Positions 60,889 through 64,000 of a DNA stretch of 64,000 bases are shown in pieces. Numbering within the stretch: position 1 is the first letter of the stretch; each line of letters opens with the position of its first letter. A program made the translations under genes and the position numbers. Origin of the DNA: Nocardioides gilvus (GTDB lineage: Bacteria; Actinomycetota; Actinomycetes; Propionibacteriales; Nocardioidaceae). The stretch spans positions 434,001-498,000 of the forward strand of contig NZ_QHKY01000003.1 in the NCBI RefSeq assembly GCF_003194605.1, in the 5' to 3' direction. Under the pieces are notes generated by a model, which was not told where the DNA came from, ran no database searches, and saw only the letters and a program-made list of their open reading frames with translations.

Positions 60889-61806
60889 GTGCAGACCACG
60901 ACCAGCACCCCTGAGTCCGACACCACCTTCTCGGTGGGCGTCGACGCGATCGTGGTGGGTGACGACGGGCGCGGAGGGCTGCTGGCTGCTTCCTTGCGCT
61001 ACGCGAGTCGCCTCGCCAAGGCCATGAGCCACGTCCTGGACCTGGGCGAGTTGACCCACCTCGAGACCACGGGCAGCCGGACGGTCATCACCGAGGTCTC
61101 CTGGGACCTGGCCGGTGAATGTCGACTGCGCGGGCAGGTGATCGAGTCGAAGCGACCCGCATCCCCGACTGCCGCATCCGTTCCGGAGGGGCCGGGCGGG
61201 ACGGACGGAATGGACGCCGTCATCGACGTGTGCCTGTCAGCGCTCGAGTCGTGCGACTCGGTCCGTTGGGCAGCACTCTTCCGTCGCGACCTGCCACCGC
61301 TGCACACCACGGCGATGGCGGCCGGCGCGACGCTCGGACAGGTCGGGCTCCGCGCGCTCGGCATCCTCGGCGGCATCGACGAAGAACTGCGTGAGACCTG
61401 CGTCTGGCTCGGGTACGACCGCGGCACCCTCGTCCTGGCACCGGTGGGCCCTCACTGCCTGGTGATCTCGGTCGACACCGATCGACTCGACGCGGGCCCG
61501 CTGCTGGCCAGCGTCGAGGAGACCCAGGCGCGTCTGGCCCCGTACGACCTGACCACCGCCGCCGTCCGGCCCCGCCGGGTGTCGTCGGGCAACGGGTCCC
61601 CCGGGATCGTGGGCCCGCCGCGTCTCATCGGCTCGACCGGCGCCGGCGGTGTGCCCCGGGCGTTCGAGGGTCTCATCGTGGGCCAGGGCACGCCGCTCAC
61701 CGTCGGCCCGTTCGGCAGTGCCGTCGACGCGAGCGATGACGTGGAGGGAGACAGCTCGCGTCGGGTCCTCCGCCGACCCCCGATGCCGCTGACCCTGCGC
61801 CGCTGA
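60889..61806 (+). CDS. Roadblock/LC7-like two-domain protein (tentative)
   Basis: A 305-residue soluble protein. Two similar alpha/beta stretches are visible: VDAIVVGDDGRGGLLAASLRYASRLAKAMSHVLDLGEL...VITEVSWDLAG (about 18-75) and WAALFRRDLPPLHTTAMAAGATLGQVGLRALGILG...LVLAPVGPHCLVISVDTDRLDAGPLLASVEETQARL (about 125-225). Both resemble roadblock/LC7 (MglB-like) regulators. A Pro/Gly/Ser-rich unstructured tail follows. GTG 60889 has GGAGGA 5 nt upstream. A much longer reading of the frame is rejected. No GTPase partner is near. Confidence 0.55.
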   Translation: MQTTTSTPESDTTFSVGVDAIVVGDDGRGGLLAASLRYASRLAKAMSHVLDLGELTHLETTGSRTVITEVSWDLAGECRLRGQVIESKRPASPTAASVPEGPGGTDGMDAVIDVCLSALESCDSVRWAALFRRDLPPLHTTAMAAGATLGQVGLRALGILGGIDEELRETCVWLGYDRGTLVLAPVGPHCLVISVDTDRLDAGPLLASVEETQARLAPYDLTTAAVRPRRVSSGNGSPGIVGPPRLIGSTGAGGVPRAFEGLIVGQGTPLTVGPFGSAVDASDDVEGDSSRRVLRRPPMPLTLRR

Positions 61807-61873
61807 GCCGGGCCGCTGACCCTGCGCCGTTGACCCTGGGCCGCTGACCTGGGCCGCTGCCCTGGGCCGCTGA
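61807..61873. repeat. Degenerate short tandem repeats between convergent genes
   Basis: About five imperfect copies of a 12-14-bp unit built on GGGCCGCTGACCCT follow the roadblock-like gene stop. They end near a small TGAGC/GCTCA hairpin next to the stop of the gene at 61885. Confidence 0.6.
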
Positions 61874-61884
61874 GCAACGGCGGC

Positions 61885-62343
61885 TCAGAAGCCTTCGAGG
61901 CCCTCGAGCGAGTCGGGCACGACGAACTCCTCGTCCTCCTTGGTTGCCTCGTCGCCCTCGGAGTTGAGCAGCCCGTCAGGGTCGCTGCGGACGGGCAGGC
62001 GCTCCAACGCTGCCGCCACCAGGGCGACCTGGATCGTGACCGCAGCCCGGCGCCGCAACTTGCCGCCGGCATCTCCGACACACCCCTCGACCGCCTCGGT
62101 GATCTGGGCCGCGGTGAAGGTGGGACGCGTGCCGGCCGCCACCTCGACGTCGGGCAGCGCGATCAGGACCGGGATGAGTTGGCTGCCCAGACCCTCGAGC
62201 AGCTGGTAGCGCTGGTAGCGGTCCATCGTGGTCCAGTACTCGTCCACGTCGATCTTCTGCTTGCGGAGGTCCTTCCGCCCGGCGAGCACCATCTTGGCGG
62301 CGCCGTGCAGTGCCTGGGTGAGCTCGTGCTCGGTGAATCGCAT
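61885..62343 (-). CDS. Conserved helical protein of unknown function
   Basis: A 152-residue protein. It begins MRFTEHELTQALHGAAKMVLAGRKDLRKQKIDVDEYWTTMDRYQRYQLLEGLG, with a middle helical domain (TAAQITEAVEGCVG...RRRAAVTIQVALVAAALERLP) and an acidic tail (NSEGDEATKEDEEFVVPDSLEGLEGF). No DNA-binding or membrane feature is visible. ATG 62343 follows the gene at 62382 by 38 bp, so they are probably co-transcribed. Unknown function. Confidence 0.65.
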   Translation of the reverse strand: MRFTEHELTQALHGAAKMVLAGRKDLRKQKIDVDEYWTTMDRYQRYQLLEGLGSQLIPVLIALPDVEVAAGTRPTFTAAQITEAVEGCVGDAGGKLRRRAAVTIQVALVAAALERLPVRSDPDGLLNSEGDEATKEDEEFVVPDSLEGLEGF

Positions 62344-62381
62344 GGTGACAGTCTCTCTCATCGCGGTGCTGCGCGCCCGTC

Positions 62382-62957
62382 TCAGACCCTGATGGACTGG
62401 CGGTCCGCCCGCACCTTCTCCATCCGCAGGCTGTCGCGCAACCGTAGGTCGTCGCGCACGGCGGCCACGCGCTGCGGCGTGCCCATCTGGGCCAGTCCCA
62501 TGGCGATGTGCTCGTCGCCCGGCTCGAAGGCCCTGGTCAGACCCGGCGCAGCGGTCGAACGGCCCGTTGCCCGGTCCCGGAGCCAGTGCTCGACGAGGGC
62601 GTCGGTCTGCGCCGCGACGCTGCGATGGAAGAGGTCACCGATGCGGACCAGGTCGCCGGACGAGCTCACGATGACGGCGGCCCGGGTGCCCACCGGGAAC
62701 GCGCACCGCAGCCGCACCCAGGCTCCGGAGGGGGCGTGGGCCGAGATCCGCCAGATCGGGTGCCGGGAGGCCTCACGGATCCTGGAGAAGGTCGCGGTCT
62801 CCATGGCTCGATCAGGCTGGAAACGCATCTCGTCGAGGTCGGTCAACAGGGCCAGCGCCAGGTCGTGGCGCTCCCGCGCCCTGCCGTCGCCAGCGCTGGC
62901 CCGGGTCGCCAGGGCGGCGAGCCAGTCCCAGAATTCGGCGGGGGCTTCAACGATCAC
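62382..62957 (-). CDS. Possible RelE/HigB-like protein with C-terminal extension
   Basis: A 191-residue protein. The central part (LLTDLDEMRFQPDRAMETATFSRIREASRHPIWRISAHAPSGAWVRLRCAFPVGTRAAVIVSSSGDLVRIGDLFHRSVAAQTDALVEHWL) has the order of elements seen in RelE/HigB-type toxins: R..S.H..WR, a strand with VRL.CAF, then a hydrophobic strand and VRIGD. The C-terminal 50 residues (GDEHIAMGLAQMGTPQRVAAVRDDLRLRDSLRMEKVRAD) are Arg/Asp-rich helices, unlike the compact toxins. GTG 62957 is chosen. It is divergent from the acyltransferase, with a perfect 14-bp palindrome between. Toxin activity is speculative. Confidence 0.5.
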   Translation of the reverse strand: MIVEAPAEFWDWLAALATRASAGDGRARERHDLALALLTDLDEMRFQPDRAMETATFSRIREASRHPIWRISAHAPSGAWVRLRCAFPVGTRAAVIVSSSGDLVRIGDLFHRSVAAQTDALVEHWLRDRATGRSTAAPGLTRAFEPGDEHIAMGLAQMGTPQRVAAVRDDLRLRDSLRMEKVRADRQSIRV

Positions 62958-62999
62958 CGCCTGACCATCACCTCCGCAGTGCGGACCCACAAGGGCCAG

Positions 63000-63013
63000 G
63001 GGCAAATTTGCCC
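63000..63013. promoter_or_regulatory. Perfect 14-bp palindrome, candidate operator
   Basis: GGGCAAATTTGCCC lies 43 bp from the start of the RelE-like gene and 85 bp from the acyltransferase start, in the divergent promoter region. Confidence 0.5.
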
Positions 63014-63017
63014 AGTA

Positions 63018-63034
63018 CAGATGATCTGGAGGCC
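63018..63034 (+). promoter_or_regulatory. 17-bp motif shared with 60806-60822
   Basis: CAGATGATCTGGAGGCC; one base different from the site upstream of the roadblock-like gene and at a similar distance from its start codon. Confidence 0.45.
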
Positions 63035-63097
63035 TTCGGACCCTCTCGCCTCCACCTGCGAGAATGTGCCGTCGCACCCCCACGCCCCGAGAGCCCG

Positions 63098-64000
63098 ATG
63101 TCCACCACCCTGCAGGCACCCGCCCCGACGAAGAGCGTCCGGGCGCCCCGCACCGACATCCAGGGGTTGCGGGCCCTCGCCGTCTCGATGGTGCTGATCT
63201 ACCACGTCGCGCCGGCGTCGCTGACCGGCGGTTTCGTCGGGGTGGACGTCTTCTTCGTGATCTCCGGCTTCCTGATCACCTCCCACCTGCTGACCCGCAC
63301 ACCGCGCACCGGTCGTGACTTCGTGGACTTCTGGGCGCGTCGGATCAGACGTCTCCTGCCGGCCTCCCTGCTGGTGCTGGCCGTGACCGTCGTCGCCACC
63401 TGGCTGCTGGGTCCCGAGACCCTCTGGGAGAACACCGCCCGCCAGGCCGGTGCCGCCACGCTCTACTCCGTGAACTGGCTGCTCGCGGCCGATGCCGTCG
63501 ACTACCTCGCCGCGGAGAACGCCGCCACAGGCGTCCAGCACTACTGGTCGCTCGCGGTCGAGGAGCAGTTTTACCTCGTCTGGCCCCTCCTGATCGGACT
63601 GCTCGCCCTCATCGCCCGCCGCTCGGGGTGGCGCCGCGAGCTGGTGTGGGCGACCGGCCTGGGCGCCGTCGCCCTCGCCTCCCTGGTCTGGTCGGTCCGG
63701 CTCACCGCGAGCGATCCGGGCCGCGCCTACTTCGAGTCCCCGACCCGGGTCTGGGAGCTCGCCGCCGGCGGTCTGGTGGCGCTCGCGCTGCTGCACCGTA
63801 CGGAGCGCCCACCGACCCCGGGCACCCGCGCGAGCTTCCTGGCTGTGGGGCTCGGGTGGGCCGGCCTCGGGGCGATCGCCGTCGCCGGTCTCACCTTCGA
63901 CGCCCGGACGCCGTTCCCGAGCTGGACCGCTGCCCTCCCCGTGCTCGGCACCTGCGCCGTGATCGCCGCGCGCGCCGACGCCCGGTGGTGGTCGCCGGGC
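63098..64000 (+). CDS. Acyltransferase 3 family membrane protein (OafA-like), C-terminus outside window
   Basis: The reading frame is open from ATG 63098 to the window end (301 codons). DIQGLRALAVSMVLIYHVAP carries the conserved His of the family near the first helix. GFVGVDVFFVISGFLI, RRIRRLLPASLLVLAV, and QHYWSLAVEEQFYLVWPLL follow. About eight membrane helices are already visible. OafA/YrhL proteins O-acetylate or acylate cell-surface sugars, often with a C-terminal SGNH domain that would lie beyond the window. Substrate unknown. Confidence 0.9.
   Translation, partial: MSTTLQAPAPTKSVRAPRTDIQGLRALAVSMVLIYHVAPASLTGGFVGVDVFFVISGFLITSHLLTRTPRTGRDFVDFWARRIRRLLPASLLVLAVTVVATWLLGPETLWENTARQAGAATLYSVNWLLAADAVDYLAAENAATGVQHYWSLAVEEQFYLVWPLLIGLLALIARRSGWRRELVWATGLGAVALASLVWSVRLTASDPGRAYFESPTRVWELAAGGLVALALLHRTERPPTPGTRASFLAVGLGWAGLGAIAVAGLTFDARTPFPSWTAALPVLGTCAVIAARADARWWSPG

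Overview
The window is high-GC (about 70% by eye) actinobacterial chromosome. It carries Lsr2, ClpC1-type ClpC, DisA, a DUF3180 protein, a DUF2342 metalloprotease, many GTG/TTG starts and promoter hexamers only 6-8 nt upstream of start codons. Gene order and protein character fit the Nocardioidaceae (Nocardioides or a relative). That placement is an inference; no rRNA or tRNA gene lies in the window.

Region 1 (1-30.7 kb) is a conserved housekeeping block that follows the order of Mycobacterium tuberculosis Rv3585-Rv3628. It runs radA-disA, a membrane protein, mutY, clpC, lsr2, then a tightly coupled minus-strand operon DUF2520-panC-panD-nadB-nadC-coaX (pantothenate, NAD and CoA precursors). 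A second long minus-strand operon follows: dacB, DUF2342 protease, tilS, hpt, ftsH, folE-folP-folB-folK, DUF3180, coiled-coil membrane protein. ppa diverges from dacB. Two departures from the mycobacterial order stand out. There is no lysS between coaX and lsr2; a headless fragment of a secreted-protein gene sits there instead. A GT2 glycosyltransferase and a coiled-coil membrane protein lie between the DUF2520 gene and the DUF3180-fol genes.

Region 2 (30.7-47.4 kb) is more variable. It holds a frameshifted gene bracketed by two copies of a composite hairpin repeat, an acyl-CoA oxidase-like enzyme, an NlpC/P60 hydrolase with a strongly folded 5' leader, and a PAP2-family membrane protein. It also has a thiamine-type ABC transporter under a TPP riboswitch, an HSL-family hydrolase, GerMN/Gmad2 and TlpA-like lipoproteins, and cardiolipin synthase.

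Region 3 (47.4-64 kb) contains a GH65 disaccharide phosphorylase coupled to a beta-phosphoglucomutase-like HAD enzyme, and a CrtI-like FAD oxidoreductase. An AbiEi/DUF559-type gene follows, set between two 39-bp palindromes. Then come a GAF-LuxR regulator, a siderophore-iron ABC operon behind a DtxR/IdeR-type iron box, and a PucR-type regulator. A guanidine-III riboswitch precedes a Gdx-type SMR exporter. The last genes are a roadblock-like protein, a possible RelE-like gene divergent from an acyltransferase, and that acyltransferase itself, cut by the window end.

No single large undescribed system is obvious. The most unusual content is several families of repeated hairpin DNA placed at the 3' ends of genes (7.0, 8.9, 30.8, 31.9, 35.8, 52.6 and 53.7 kb), two of which bracket accessory genes. 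Other leads are the unclassified leader of the NlpC/P60 gene, the lysS/lsr2 junction, and the 63-kb locus with a perfect palindrome.
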